Of a stretch of DNA of 64,000 nt, positions 27,353-36,241 are shown one piece after another. Where the stretch lies: contig NZ_JAALLT010000002.1 in NCBI RefSeq assembly GCF_011059145.1, positions 496,001 through 560,000 of the forward strand. The letters are read 5' to 3'. Position numbers and translations under genes: made by a program. Source of the stretch: Halalkalibaculum roseum (lineage in GTDB: Bacteria > Bacteroidota > Rhodothermia > Balneolales > Balneolaceae). Each line of letters starts with the position of its first letter. Positions within the stretch are counted from its first letter, which is position 1. A model generated the notes under the pieces. It saw nothing but the letters and a program-made list of their open reading frames with translations. It ran no database searches and had not been told where the DNA came from.

Positions 27353-28225
27353 CTAATTCCGGAATAATCTTTGTTTATGTTTTCCACTGGCAATCATCTT
27401 TCCTTTTTTTGAAAGATATTTTGGACCGGCAATCAATAATACACCAATTCCCCAGACGGTAATAAGAATACCAAGTGAATTAATTACCAGATCTGATTGA
27501 ACATCCGAAGTGAAGATCACATTTACGGATGCATGAAAAACGGTAACAACTAGCACACTACCTTTGCTGCTGTTGTAGAGCCATGTGAGCAGTAATGCCC
27601 CGGTAAGCAAACTGAAAAACCAGCCGGCTATTTCCGCCGGATTCATATCCGTATAACCCGGTCGGTAAAAAAAGAGCGGAAGGTGCCACAAAGCCCAAAA
27701 AAAGGTGAGCATGAGGGTGGAAGTAAAAGCCGAATAATACTGCTGGAGGCGGGGCAGGGCAAAACCTCGCCACCCGGTCTCCTCACCATACCCAAATGTG
27801 AATATGTTATATAAAAAGATCCCGATTAAACTCCTTATTGGAAATTCAGAGGTTGTGCCTAAGCTCTCAAGGGAAATAGATTCTCCGGTAATTATCCTGC
27901 CACCTGCAACCGCCAGAAGATATAATACAAACGGACCGAGTAGGGCAATAGCGATCCAATGAGTTCGATTACGCCAGAGTAAAAGGCGAGAAGAGAGGGC
28001 AACTACTCCTTGTTTACCCATAAATGCAGCTGAAACGATGAAAGCCGCTGCCATCGGTCCAAAGGCCCCTAAGGTATGTTGAAAGCTTAGAATCGGCCAT
28101 CCGTCCATTCCGAATGCAGGTAGCCAGAGCGGGGCCCACAAAAGCCATGAGATGCCATATGCCAAGCAGAAAAAAATTAGCAGCTGAAATCTTAACGTAT
28201 ATTGTTTTGATGTACCCTTCTTCAT
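27353..28225 (-). CDS. CPBP-family intramembrane metalloprotease (CAAX/Abi)
   Basis: 290 residues from the ATG at 28225. The frame continues upstream, but MKKGTSKQYTLRF starts just before the first membrane segment. The three CPBP motifs are visible: EETGWRGFALPRLQ, FFWALWHLPLFF and VFHASVN. Seven to eight hydrophobic segments. Members include CAAX prenyl proteases and bacteriocin self-immunity proteins; the substrate here is unknown. Confidence 0.88.
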   Translation of the reverse strand: MKKGTSKQYTLRFQLLIFFCLAYGISWLLWAPLWLPAFGMDGWPILSFQHTLGAFGPMAAAFIVSAAFMGKQGVVALSSRLLLWRNRTHWIAIALLGPFVLYLLAVAGGRIITGESISLESLGTTSEFPIRSLIGIFLYNIFTFGYGEETGWRGFALPRLQQYYSAFTSTLMLTFFWALWHLPLFFYRPGYTDMNPAEIAGWFFSLLTGALLLTWLYNSSKGSVLVVTVFHASVNVIFTSDVQSDLVINSLGILITVWGIGVLLIAGPKYLSKKGKMIASGKHKQRLFRN

Positions 28226-28416
28226 GCTAAAACAATAGCAAAAGCATGCATCTCTGTGTGTAAGGAAATTCCTGTAGGAATTGTAGTACTGAATAGATGA
28301 GAAGTGATGCCAGACCCGGTTTAGCAATGGTATAATGAAATAAGTCCGGTGTACGATTCAAATTATTGATAAATCAGCATCACCATTATTAGGATAATGT
28401 TTAAAGAAGCAGAAAC

Positions 28417-29037
28417 TTAGTTATTCAAACCTTCGGGATTTCGGTAGGTAACCTTTACAGATTTTCTTTGAGTCATTTCAGATGGAAGGATTTGCCTGAA
28501 AAAGATGCTATCCGGACGGGCACTGTTAAACTGTTCAACAATATCTTTCTCCTTAAGAACAATAGCTAAAGAATTGTCATCCACAAGGGTCCGCATACGT
28601 ACATATTCCATCCTCCGATTTGATACTGCTACGATCGCCCTATTTCCTCCAATGGGTCCCCCTGAAGTTGACTCTTCCTTCCATAAGTCAACTTGTCCGG
28701 CATCTATCAGTTCCTTAAAAGATCCATCGTCGGGACGTGCAAAGGGATGCTTAAAAAGGCTGTATCCGCATTGGTATTCTACCCCATCTAGTTCAAACTG
28801 AACGCCAAAGCTATATTCAAGCTCACTTATGCCCGTTGTTTTCTGATACCATTGCCATTCGGACCTGGGCTCAGGTTTAAAAATGAATATTGCCGCATCG
28901 GGTTCTACGATTACAGTTCCATTATCGTATGAAGGCAGATTAGACCTGACCCGGTTGTAGATACTGTTGGAACAGCCTGAGATTACAATGGCAATTAAAA
29001 GCAAGAAGGCACAATAGTGATTAGATAGTGATGGCAC
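28417..29037 (-). CDS. Putative lipoprotein of unknown function
   Basis: 206 residues from a GTG start; no ATG precedes the signal. A hydrophobic stretch (10-20) ends in VISGC with Cys22 as lipidation site. The mature part is soluble and mixed alpha/beta, with no recognised domain (SVKVTYRNPEGLNN at the end). No obvious operon partner. Confidence 0.6.
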   Translation of the reverse strand: MPSLSNHYCAFLLLIAIVISGCSNSIYNRVRSNLPSYDNGTVIVEPDAAIFIFKPEPRSEWQWYQKTTGISELEYSFGVQFELDGVEYQCGYSLFKHPFARPDDGSFKELIDAGQVDLWKEESTSGGPIGGNRAIVAVSNRRMEYVRMRTLVDDNSLAIVLKEKDIVEQFNSARPDSIFFRQILPSEMTQRKSVKVTYRNPEGLNN

Positions 29038-29205
29038 TTTTAAAATTTGAACCAGGTCTCAATTGATGTAAAAGTAATTTTATGAAATCATTATAGAGAC
29101 GGGATTTCTAAAGCACAAATGTAGGTATGGACATATTTTACGAAAATAAATCTATAACGGAATTAAGAGTTGTTTGCCCGTGGCATTAAATGATTCAGTG
29201 TAATT

Positions 29206-30126
29206 CTAGAGCCGTATCATCCATCCCAAACCCAGTGAGAAGTCAGATGACGATTCACTGAGACCTACTCCCATAGTGCCATTCAGGGAAACTCTTTGAG
29301 ATAGGAAATAACCGAGTCCAAGGTTTAAAGTTCTGGGAGGCTCATAGCCCGAAATAATTTCAGTGTAGCCGCTGTAGGTTGTATTTATCATCCATTTTCC
29401 GGTACCTAACATTTTACTTACACCAACTGTATAGGTGAGCGGATCTTTCAGCTCAAGATCGGGAAGGTCCCCAAACCACCACTTCATAAAATCCGCAAGG
29501 ACAAAGAAATTACCCAGTCGCTGGGAGAGGGATAAGCCAAGTCCATAATCCCATTCCCCGGTGCCGAATCCATTGGTTGGATCTGCCAGCGGAATTTTCA
29601 ATCCGGAATTCAATTGAAGGGAAGTGGCTTCCGAAGCGGAAGAATATAATTTGAGATTCATATAGACGTTGGGATCGCCAAAGCTTGATTGCTTGTAATT
29701 GCTGGTATCTGGCAAAACCACAGGATCGTCACTCATCTTATTCCTCATGTTATTGGGCTCTTTGGCAGTTGAAAACAGTTTGTTTCTGCCGTCCTGACCG
29801 CCTTGTCCTTGACCATGACCTGAGGAATCCCGCACTGTTTTATGATCCGGTCCCCCGGTAGGTATATATCCGGCCACTCCGTACGAAAGCCAGGGTGAGT
29901 TTTGAACTATGAAGGGCACATTAAAGGAAACCGTAATATTATCTCCTGAAATATTTAACCCGTTTGCCAGGGAGAAACTCTGTGTACTTTCATCAAAAAA
30001 GTAAGAACCGGTTGCGTATTGGATGCTTCCCGAATAGGAAACTTGTTGCGCCTTCACGCAACCGGCCCCTAACAGAAGACCGGTAATCACTATGGACATG
30101 GTCAAAGATTTTATTGTGATATCCAT
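29206..30126 (-). CDS. Putative outer-membrane beta-barrel protein
   Basis: 306 residues with signal peptide (about 1-27, cleavage near VKAQQ). Alternating amphipathic strands (DNITVSFNVPFIV, VYMNLKLYSS, GEWDYGLGLSLSQRLGNFFVLADFMKW, LNLGLGYFLSQRVSLNGTMGVGLS) and a C-terminal GLGWMIRL suggest a transporter-type barrel. A polar Gly/Gln/His-rich loop at about 101-125 (SSGHGQGQGGQDGRN) is unusual. It follows the Q/M-rich secreted protein by 46 bases and may be cotranscribed. Confidence 0.6.
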   Translation of the reverse strand: MDITIKSLTMSIVITGLLLGAGCVKAQQVSYSGSIQYATGSYFFDESTQSFSLANGLNISGDNITVSFNVPFIVQNSPWLSYGVAGYIPTGGPDHKTVRDSSGHGQGQGGQDGRNKLFSTAKEPNNMRNKMSDDPVVLPDTSNYKQSSFGDPNVYMNLKLYSSASEATSLQLNSGLKIPLADPTNGFGTGEWDYGLGLSLSQRLGNFFVLADFMKWWFGDLPDLELKDPLTYTVGVSKMLGTGKWMINTTYSGYTEIISGYEPPRTLNLGLGYFLSQRVSLNGTMGVGLSESSSDFSLGLGWMIRL

Positions 30127-30172
30127 ATTGGCACCTAATTTTGTGCGTTAAAGATTACAGGTACGTTAGTAT

Positions 30173-30667
30173 CTATTGAGATTGGGTTTGATCTTGATCT
30201 CGGTCTTGCAGACGGAGTCGGATGCGATCCATAGCCTGTACGGCCTCTTCAGCATCACCGGTCATATCATGTAAACGCTGACGGAGTCGGTCCATATCAC
30301 GCTGCATATCGCGGTCTCTTAACATGTCTCTATCTTGTAACATTAGGTTGCACTGTTCGGCAGCATTTTTTAGGGTTCCGAGAGTTAAACCTAGTTGTTC
30401 ACCGAAGCGATACATGTTTCGATATTGATTTCGCATCTGTTCGTTTTGGGCAGCCTGCATTTTACGATTCATCTCCTGGTTCATAGTGTGGGTGCGTTCC
30501 TGGAGTTGATTAACACGTTGCATCATTTGCTGCATCTGCTGCATTTGCTGCTGCATCATCTGTTGCTGTTTTTGTTGCTGCTGTTGTCCTGTTTGTTGGG
30601 CTAAAGCACCGGTTGACAACAATGAAAGCATCAAAAAAGAAATCAGCATATTGATTGTTGTTTTCAT
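30173..30667 (-). CDS. Q/M-rich secreted coiled-coil protein
   Basis: 164 residues. Signal peptide (1-23, ending ALA-QQ). The mature part begins with a run of Gln and Met (about 25-55) predicted as coiled coil. The tail is Arg/Asp-rich with repeated RDRDM/RDMDRLRQRL units and TQSQ at the end. An unusually clear Shine-Dalgarno (AAGGAG, 8 bases before ATG) precedes it, which suggests strong expression. Possibly a periplasmic chaperone or metal/stress protein, but no family is recognised. Confidence 0.6.
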   Translation of the reverse strand: MKTTINMLISFLMLSLLSTGALAQQTGQQQQQKQQQMMQQQMQQMQQMMQRVNQLQERTHTMNQEMNRKMQAAQNEQMRNQYRNMYRFGEQLGLTLGTLKNAAEQCNLMLQDRDMLRDRDMQRDMDRLRQRLHDMTGDAEEAVQAMDRIRLRLQDRDQDQTQSQ

Positions 30668-31170
30668 AATAAATCTCCTTATTGAGTACTTGGTTTAAAG
30701 GTTTGACTATAATGGTACGATAGCAATTACAAGAGTCAGCAAACACGTGCTAATTACTGAAGTGACTGTGGTTCATGTTCCACTGAAGCTGTAGGATGAT
30801 GTATTACAACCATTGTAAATATTTGGGCAAGCTTTTGAAGAATATCGGACAAGAATCAAGTGATAAAACCGGTCATGGTCATAAATGACTGAGCATTCCT
30901 GTTGCTTCACCAATACGCCTCTCCCGATACAACACAAGCCAAAAGATTAAAAACCTATGTATCCAAAGTGCATAAGATATTCTGACCGGTAGTTGTCCGA
31001 AGAAATTTACTTGCAATAAGTAAATAAAAATCAGGTAATTGAGAGTTTATATAATTTGGCATCTTTAATTTAAACTAGAATAGTTCACATCTCTTTTCAT
31101 TAGCCGGAGCAATTATTCATTGTCAAGAAGAGATCCTTTATCGGAAAGTGTAATCACTCAGGTTAAAGAT
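30668..31170. other. 503-bp gap without a recognisable gene
   Basis: Lies between the DinB stop and the Q/M-rich gene start, so it must hold the latter's promoter. The only structured element seen is TTTACTT-GCAAT-AAGTAAA at 31006-31024, an inverted repeat partly shared with 5541-5555. No terminator, tRNA or coding frame was found. Confidence 0.5.
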
Positions 31171-31668
31171 TTATATTTCCTTGGCTCTTATACTCCATTT
31201 CCATACACCGTAGGTGACATCCTCCGGAAGCTTCTGATTAAGTTGCCGGGCAGCCATAATGATTTGACCCCGATGATGAGCTTCGTGTGAGGTCAAATAG
31301 TTCATGAAGTGCACCACATCAAGGGAAAATCCCGGCAGGGTAGAGGCATTTTCCAGGCTTTGTTGAAGCAGTTCATATACGGAATCGGAACTGAAAGCTA
31401 GCGAGGATAATAGTTCTGTTTGTGTGACTCCATATCGGTCAACAGGGTCCGGCACTGTCAGCACGTTTTTTTTAGCTACGGTTTTCAGCCACATGCAGCG
31501 CGTATTATGCAAATGGCCGCCAATCATGCGGATGGTCTTCTGTTGGTATCCCGGGACTTTTGATACCCACAATTCGTCGGATATATTTTCGATAAGGTAG
31601 CAGGTAATTCTATTGCCGGTTTGCCAGGTATCCAGAACTGCCTGAGAGAGGTGGTTCACTTCGTTCAT
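31171..31668 (-). CDS. DinB-family protein
   Basis: 165 residues, four-helix DinB/YfiT fold. The three metal-binding His positions are represented by MIGGHLHNTR and TSHEAHHRGQIIMAARQLN. Family members include thiol-dependent transferases, and the His triad binds a divalent metal. The substrate is unknown. Monocistronic. Confidence 0.85.
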   Translation of the reverse strand: MNEVNHLSQAVLDTWQTGNRITCYLIENISDELWVSKVPGYQQKTIRMIGGHLHNTRCMWLKTVAKKNVLTVPDPVDRYGVTQTELLSSLAFSSDSVYELLQQSLENASTLPGFSLDVVHFMNYLTSHEAHHRGQIIMAARQLNQKLPEDVTYGVWKWSIRAKEI

Positions 31669-31747
31669 GAGTTTATAGATTTAAGATGTAAACCTGCTAA
31701 TTCGGATACACACTGCTTTTCTCTTGTCTACTGCCGAACCTAAATTT

Positions 31748-31951
31748 TTATTCCTTGCTTCTAAAAAATTTTGAGGAGATCCATTGGACAAGCAGAATAC
31801 CGGAAAAAGCAAAAGCGGCCATTATAATAACTTCTACAATAAAATTTTCTTCCAGTATACCTTCAGCTTCAATTAGTTGAAAGATTAACTGATATAGTAC
31901 TATCCCAAGAGCTGCTCCAAAAGCTATTTCAAAAAAGGATTTTTTATTCAT
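31748..31951 (-). CDS. Small two-helix membrane protein
   Basis: 67 residues from the ATG at 31951 (MNKKSFFEIAFGAALG). A longer frame upstream lacks a hydrophobic or conserved start. Two hydrophobic helices (about 7-25 and 33-55) are followed by a basic tail. Unknown function; accepted mainly for its clear membrane topology. Confidence 0.4.
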   Translation of the reverse strand: MNKKSFFEIAFGAALGIVLYQLIFQLIEAEGILEENFIVEVIIMAAFAFSGILLVQWISSKFFRSKE

Positions 31952-32087
31952 TGTGCGTAAGTTACAATAGTAGTACCCATTTTCAGACAGCTTCAAGTTT
32001 CAATCTAATTATAGGTAATAATTTACATGCATATCTACAATTATAGGTTTCTGATCCGGTAAATGCGACACCTTCAACAGAAATATT

Positions 32088-33413
32088 TCAGTTCTCTATT
32101 TGCACATTTCCGGATGCTCTTTTCGGACCATCGAGTATTTCAAACCAGTCAATTTCTCTGGTAAGGTACATCACCAGGGAGAGGACAATAAAGAGTCCTA
32201 TACTTCCCATAAGCAGGGCATAATCCTGAAGTTGTAACAAGATATAGAGAAACCCATAGAGTAGGATCAGTACACCTAGAATGATACCGGTCTTACGCAT
32301 ATCTGAAAGTACACGAAAGGAGTAGACCGTAATGAGGGCAATAATGGACGAAGCAGCTATAACATATGCGAGGTTGAAGGATAGGTATTCAGAAATCGAG
32401 AGCAACAGTGTATAGAAAAGCAGCAATGCAAAACCTATCAGCAGGTACTGAACGGGATGGATCACTTTTTTACCCAGCAATTCTATCATGAAAAAGGTCA
32501 TAAATGTAAGGGCTATGAACATGATCGCATATTTTGCGGTCCGCATCGTTTTCTGATATCCATCAACAGGAAGCAGTAGGTCCACGCCAAATGCTGTACC
32601 GGATACCTCCTGGTTTGGACCTGTCCATTGCTGCGAAAAATTTCGATTAAGGTGCAGAATCTCCCAGTTTGCTCGAAAACCGGATGAGTTGACCTCTCTC
32701 TCAACAGGCAGAAAGTTTCCGGTAAAGCTTGGATTGGCCCATTCAGAGTTGAGCTCAACAACAGTCTGTTTGCCAACTGGTGAAAAGAGCATGCCACCGC
32801 TTCCGTTCAGGTTCAGATCAAAAGCAAACCGGTACTCTTTGTTTGCTGCAATTACCGGTGCAATGGAAATACCTGATTGCAAGACATCATTCGTCTCTAT
32901 TCCGGGATTCGCCGGATAATCCTGTCCATCCCAATTGATGCTGATAAAATCTTTGATCCCGGTCATATCGGAGATACCTACAGAAATAAAGGCTTCATCT
33001 AATAAATAATCTTCCGGAGATATATTCAGAACCGATAGGTCAAGAGAATGGAAGTTTCCAGAAAACATCAATTTTCCGTTATAAACGATGACTTTATAAA
33101 TACCCCGATAACGAACTTCTGGTACAATAGAGCCTTTTATATTTAATTTCTCCGGTAAAAAATGTGCATATCGGATAGTATGTTCTACTTTATCGTCGAC
33201 GCTGAAATAATGTTTGTAAGGGATGCTAAGTACCGGGCCAACCACGGTTTGTTTCTTTCCCCATTTTTGACTGATTTCGTCTACAACGGAATTTCTCCTG
33301 TTTTCCCGTTCAGAAATCAATTCTTGAATCAGCACGGAGGGAATAAGAAGAGCCAGTGCCAGGAATGCGATGACGAACAATCGTATTCCCAGGGATTTTT
33401 TTAGATTGATCAT
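32088..33413 (-). CDS. creD: CreD-family inner-membrane protein
   Basis: 441 residues. First membrane segment at about 9-30, then a large periplasmic domain beginning ISQKWGKKQTVVGPVLSIPYK, the diagnostic CreD block (GP.L.IPY), then five to six C-terminal membrane segments (about 290-420) with YLLIGFALLLFYTLLLSISEYL. In enterobacteria CreD follows CreABC; here it follows a small membrane protein by 33 bases and belongs to a locus with its own winged-helix regulator. Envelope-stress role inferred. Confidence 0.88.
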   Translation of the reverse strand: MINLKKSLGIRLFVIAFLALALLIPSVLIQELISERENRRNSVVDEISQKWGKKQTVVGPVLSIPYKHYFSVDDKVEHTIRYAHFLPEKLNIKGSIVPEVRYRGIYKVIVYNGKLMFSGNFHSLDLSVLNISPEDYLLDEAFISVGISDMTGIKDFISINWDGQDYPANPGIETNDVLQSGISIAPVIAANKEYRFAFDLNLNGSGGMLFSPVGKQTVVELNSEWANPSFTGNFLPVEREVNSSGFRANWEILHLNRNFSQQWTGPNQEVSGTAFGVDLLLPVDGYQKTMRTAKYAIMFIALTFMTFFMIELLGKKVIHPVQYLLIGFALLLFYTLLLSISEYLSFNLAYVIAASSIIALITVYSFRVLSDMRKTGIILGVLILLYGFLYILLQLQDYALLMGSIGLFIVLSLVMYLTREIDWFEILDGPKRASGNVQIEN

Positions 33414-33446
33414 GACGTCACTGAGTTAATTTATTTTGTTTGAATA

Positions 33447-34022
33447 TCAAGATTCATTTTCACTGCTTGTTGCTTCCTGTTGAGCTGCATAGCGAAACAG
33501 CAGGGCGGATATACTGAATAGAAAAATGAATAAACTATTGACACCGAGAACCTCTATAATTGAACTGCCGGTTACCCGATACATACCGCTAATTATGGCA
33601 ATAACGGTGACCATCACTAGCAGAATAGATAGTGTGATCATGGTTTTGGCCAGTCCAACTGCTGAAAAACGGACGGTAAAAGCTCCGATGATACCAACGA
33701 GCGGTATACCAAAATAGATCAGGTTAAAGTAATTATCCTCCGATCCTATGATGCCTACCGCAAGATTTGCCCAGATAAGAAAAAGTCCGGATAATAGAGC
33801 AAATCCGAATGCAACTTTGTATGCTGTACCGGACGAATGATTGGTCACCAATTTGTAGGTGAGACCGGTACCGAACAAAAGAATTCCTGCCAACAGATAA
33901 TCACCTGCGCTCCATAACACTTCATCGGTATAGTAACTTGCAATAAAAGGCACAGATAATAATAAAAGTGTGATTAAGGCAGGTTCGGTGATAGGTCGTA
34001 TTAAATCAGTCCGGTTATTCAT
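33447..34022 (-). CDS. Six-helix membrane protein of the creD locus
   Basis: 191 residues, about six transmembrane helices, short polar ends. No recognised domain. It heads a two-gene unit with creD (33 bases apart) and has one of the two 19-bp candidate operators 32 bases upstream of its start. Probably works with CreD. Confidence 0.6.
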   Translation of the reverse strand: MNNRTDLIRPITEPALITLLLLSVPFIASYYTDEVLWSAGDYLLAGILLFGTGLTYKLVTNHSSGTAYKVAFGFALLSGLFLIWANLAVGIIGSEDNYFNLIYFGIPLVGIIGAFTVRFSAVGLAKTMITLSILLVMVTVIAIISGMYRVTGSSIIEVLGVNSLFIFLFSISALLFRYAAQQEATSSENES

Positions 34023-34053
34023 GATTATTCGTTTTCTTATTTTATTATAAAAG

Positions 34054-34072
34054 TACTTTTAAATAAAAAGTA
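34054..34072 (-). promoter_or_regulatory. Candidate operator copy 2 (creD unit)
   Basis: TACTTT-N7-AAAGTA inverted repeat. Read on the minus strand it is TACTTTTTATTTAAAAGTA, differing at one of 19 positions from the copy at 35062-35080. It lies 32-50 bases upstream of the membrane protein-creD unit and downstream of the regulator gene. Probably bound by the locus's own winged-helix protein. Confidence 0.65.
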
Positions 34073-34127
34073 AGTAAGTAAAAAAAATGATGCTGTATTT
34101 GCTGAATTTATCGTTTGATATAGTTGA

Positions 34128-34427
34128 TCATTTTTGAGACTTAATGATTTTTTCAAGCACTTTAAGGTGTTCCTCAAAAGCTTTTCTTCCTTCGTCAGTC
34201 ATATAGTAAGTGGTATTGGGTTTGTTATCTACGAAAGATTTCTCCACACCGATAAATTCTTCCTTCTCCAGTTTTTTAATGTGGGTTGCAAGGTTGCCAT
34301 CGGTCACGTTCAGGAAGTCCCTTAGCGACGTAAAATCCAGAGCATCATTGACTGCTAAAGCCGACATGATGCCAAGCCTGACACGGCTCTCGAAGGCCTT
34401 ATGTAAATCATCAATTGATAGCTTCAT
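34128..34427 (-). CDS. Winged-helix transcriptional regulator (HTH_34 type)
   Basis: 99 residues, cytosolic. Helix-turn-helix region LDFTSLRDFLNVTDGNLATHIKKLEKEEFIGVEKSFVDNKPNTTYYMTDEGRKAFEEHLKVL matches the small MarR/PadR-like winged-helix proteins (winged helix DNA-binding domain) of Bacteroidota. It lies 13 bases after a membrane protein gene and just upstream of the creD unit. Two near-identical inverted repeats flank the regulator unit, so autoregulation is likely. The ligand or signal is unknown. Confidence 0.83.
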   Translation of the reverse strand: MKLSIDDLHKAFESRVRLGIMSALAVNDALDFTSLRDFLNVTDGNLATHIKKLEKEEFIGVEKSFVDNKPNTTYYMTDEGRKAFEEHLKVLEKIIKSQK

Positions 34428-34440
34428 TGCCGGTTCCTTT

Positions 34441-35055
34441 TTAGCGCTCGTACTTAAAATGCATGACTATTCCATACACGATATGAACAACTCCAAAGCC
34501 CAGTGCCCAAAGCATGAGGCTATATTCAATGAAATAACAGCTTATCAATCCCAAACCAATCTGGATGATGCCCAGGTACTTGATTTCAGGATAGGTGAAA
34601 TTGCCTGCATTATACAGTGCAAGCCCATAGAAGACCAGAGAGGTCGGGGCCAGGAGCCCGATGAGACTTTTAGAAAGTAGTATTATCATAAATATTCCGC
34701 CTGCTGCCAGTGGAACCGACATATGAATAATCATTCGCCTTGACGTGGTGTTCCATACCTGTTCACCTCTTTTGTGAGCTTTGCTATAGGAGAGGAAAAC
34801 AGCTGTGCCAATGGCCAGTATAAGTACCCCTAAAGCCAACAGAATAATTTCGGATAAACCCGCCGGCAGGCTTACGCTATAAGTGATGCGGTCCGGACTG
34901 AAATCGTAAACAACGCTCGCTATATAGGCACCGGCAAGGGCATAGATGCCGGCCATAATTCCTGCCCACCCGGATAATGAGAGAAATTTGGAAGACCGCT
35001 CCATCATCGAGCGTATCTCAGCTATGTCTTGTATATAGTCTCGTTCTCTTTTCAT
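34441..35055 (-). CDS. Multi-helix membrane protein of the creD locus
   Basis: 204 residues with about five transmembrane helices after a charged start (MKRERDYIQDIAEIRSMMERSSKFLSLSGWAGIMAGIYAL). The N-terminal cytosolic helix followed by a membrane bundle is common in proteins encoded beside HTH_34 regulators, and it may sense envelope state and contact the regulator. It is cotranscribed with the regulator (13-base gap), and a candidate operator sits 6 bases upstream of its start. Confidence 0.65.
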   Translation of the reverse strand: MKRERDYIQDIAEIRSMMERSSKFLSLSGWAGIMAGIYALAGAYIASVVYDFSPDRITYSVSLPAGLSEIILLALGVLILAIGTAVFLSYSKAHKRGEQVWNTTSRRMIIHMSVPLAAGGIFMIILLSKSLIGLLAPTSLVFYGLALYNAGNFTYPEIKYLGIIQIGLGLISCYFIEYSLMLWALGFGVVHIVYGIVMHFKYER

Positions 35056-35061
35056 ACAAAG

Positions 35062-35080
35062 TACTTTTTATTTCAAAGTA
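35062..35080 (-). promoter_or_regulatory. Candidate operator copy 1 (regulator unit)
   Basis: TACTTTTTATTTCAAAGTA on the plus strand, arms TACTTT and AAAGTA with a 7-base spacer. It begins 6 bases upstream of the start codon of the membrane protein-regulator unit, so a bound protein would block transcription or initiation. The second copy is about 1 kb away before the creD unit. Confidence 0.65.
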
Positions 35081-35271
35081 TATGAATTGAGTATCAGTTA
35101 CAAGAGCTTCATTAAATATTTTTTTGCCAATCTAACTAGCGGTGTGGAGCACTAATCAGAGATATGAAGATAAGGGTGTTGCAAATAGCTCTTGAGATTT
35201 AGCCATGATGCCTAGCTCTTTATGTGAGAATTCTTGAGACTTGAACAGGTAATATTGCTAGTCAGTCTAAA

Positions 35272-35961
35272 CTATACCACTGATTTATGCGCAAGGGCGG
35301 AGGGACTTTGGCATCCTACGATGGCAGGAGCTTTCTGTATGAGTGCATCGTTTTCAAGTGCTTCTACCATGAACAAGGCAAAATCAATTCTCCTTGTCAG
35401 GTTGCTTTCCAGGAGGGGATCACCTACATGCTCGCTCCAGACCGGTAATCCTTGGCTTGGACCTTCTTCCAGGTCACTGGCTCGAACCACGGTCCATAGC
35501 TTGTCACTATTGAAAATTAAATCGGTCGCTTTTACCTGGTCATCAATATCGGAATATCCAAGTTTTTTGGCTATCCATGCACCGATAGGAACCAGGAATT
35601 TTAGCTTCCATGAGTAGACGTCTTTGCCATCTCTACTGATATGCCATCCGCAGGAAAAGATAAGTCGGGCATGGGGATCGGCAAAGTCCAGCACAGCCCG
35701 GGCCGTGCCGGAAGCATAGTCATTGACTCCCCAGGGCACCAGAACAGTGAGAACGCCATCACAACCTTGCACTGCTTTTTGTATCACCTCTCTATCATTG
35801 GTCATACCCGGCACAATCGAAATTCGATCTTTGAATCGATCCAGCTTGGAAACGCTCTGCTTCCTGCAGACGCCCACGATATCATATCCGCGATCCAGTG
35901 AATGCTGAACCATATACTGTCCCAGCTTTCCTGAAGCTCCAATAATGCAGACTTTTTGCAT
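35272..35961 (-). CDS. NAD(P)-binding NmrA/atypical SDR protein
   Basis: 229 residues. Rossmann start KVCIIGASGKLGQYMVQHSLDRGYDIVGVCR with GxSGxLG dinucleotide loop, then RISIVPGMTNDREVIQKAVQGCDGVLTVL (NmrA-like). A YSWKLKFLVP segment replaces the classical YxxxK. Redox sensor or isomerase/reductase; no substrate can be named. Stands alone. Confidence 0.75.
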   Translation of the reverse strand: MQKVCIIGASGKLGQYMVQHSLDRGYDIVGVCRKQSVSKLDRFKDRISIVPGMTNDREVIQKAVQGCDGVLTVLVPWGVNDYASGTARAVLDFADPHARLIFSCGWHISRDGKDVYSWKLKFLVPIGAWIAKKLGYSDIDDQVKATDLIFNSDKLWTVVRASDLEEGPSQGLPVWSEHVGDPLLESNLTRRIDFALFMVEALENDALIQKAPAIVGCQSPSALAHKSVV

Positions 35962-36185
35962 CTACTTATACCGGTTAATTACAAATAGATATACAGCTCT
36001 TGTTGAATGGCTTTTGAGTATCTCAATAAAATAAAGTTACAAATGCAACCTGTTTATGCTGTAAGAAGAGTACTGAATAACCAAAGTGTAAACAAGTTAA
36101 CATCAAAGAGATTCACAGATACAAATCTTAAAATAGGCAGACTGAATTTTCTCAAATACTTTTTCTTAAATACTATTGATAAATT

Positions 36186-36241
36186 TGCCTTCTGCCTTCT
36201 GCCTTCTGACCCACTGTTCACTGACAACTGACCACTGCCTA
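36186..36241. repeat. Heptamer repeats abutting the bioB stop
   Basis: Three exact TGCCTTC units (36186-36206), then degenerate 7-mers CACTGTT, CACTGAC, AACTGAC and CACTGCC running into the bioB stop codon (36239-36241). All steps are seven bases. Confidence 0.75.
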
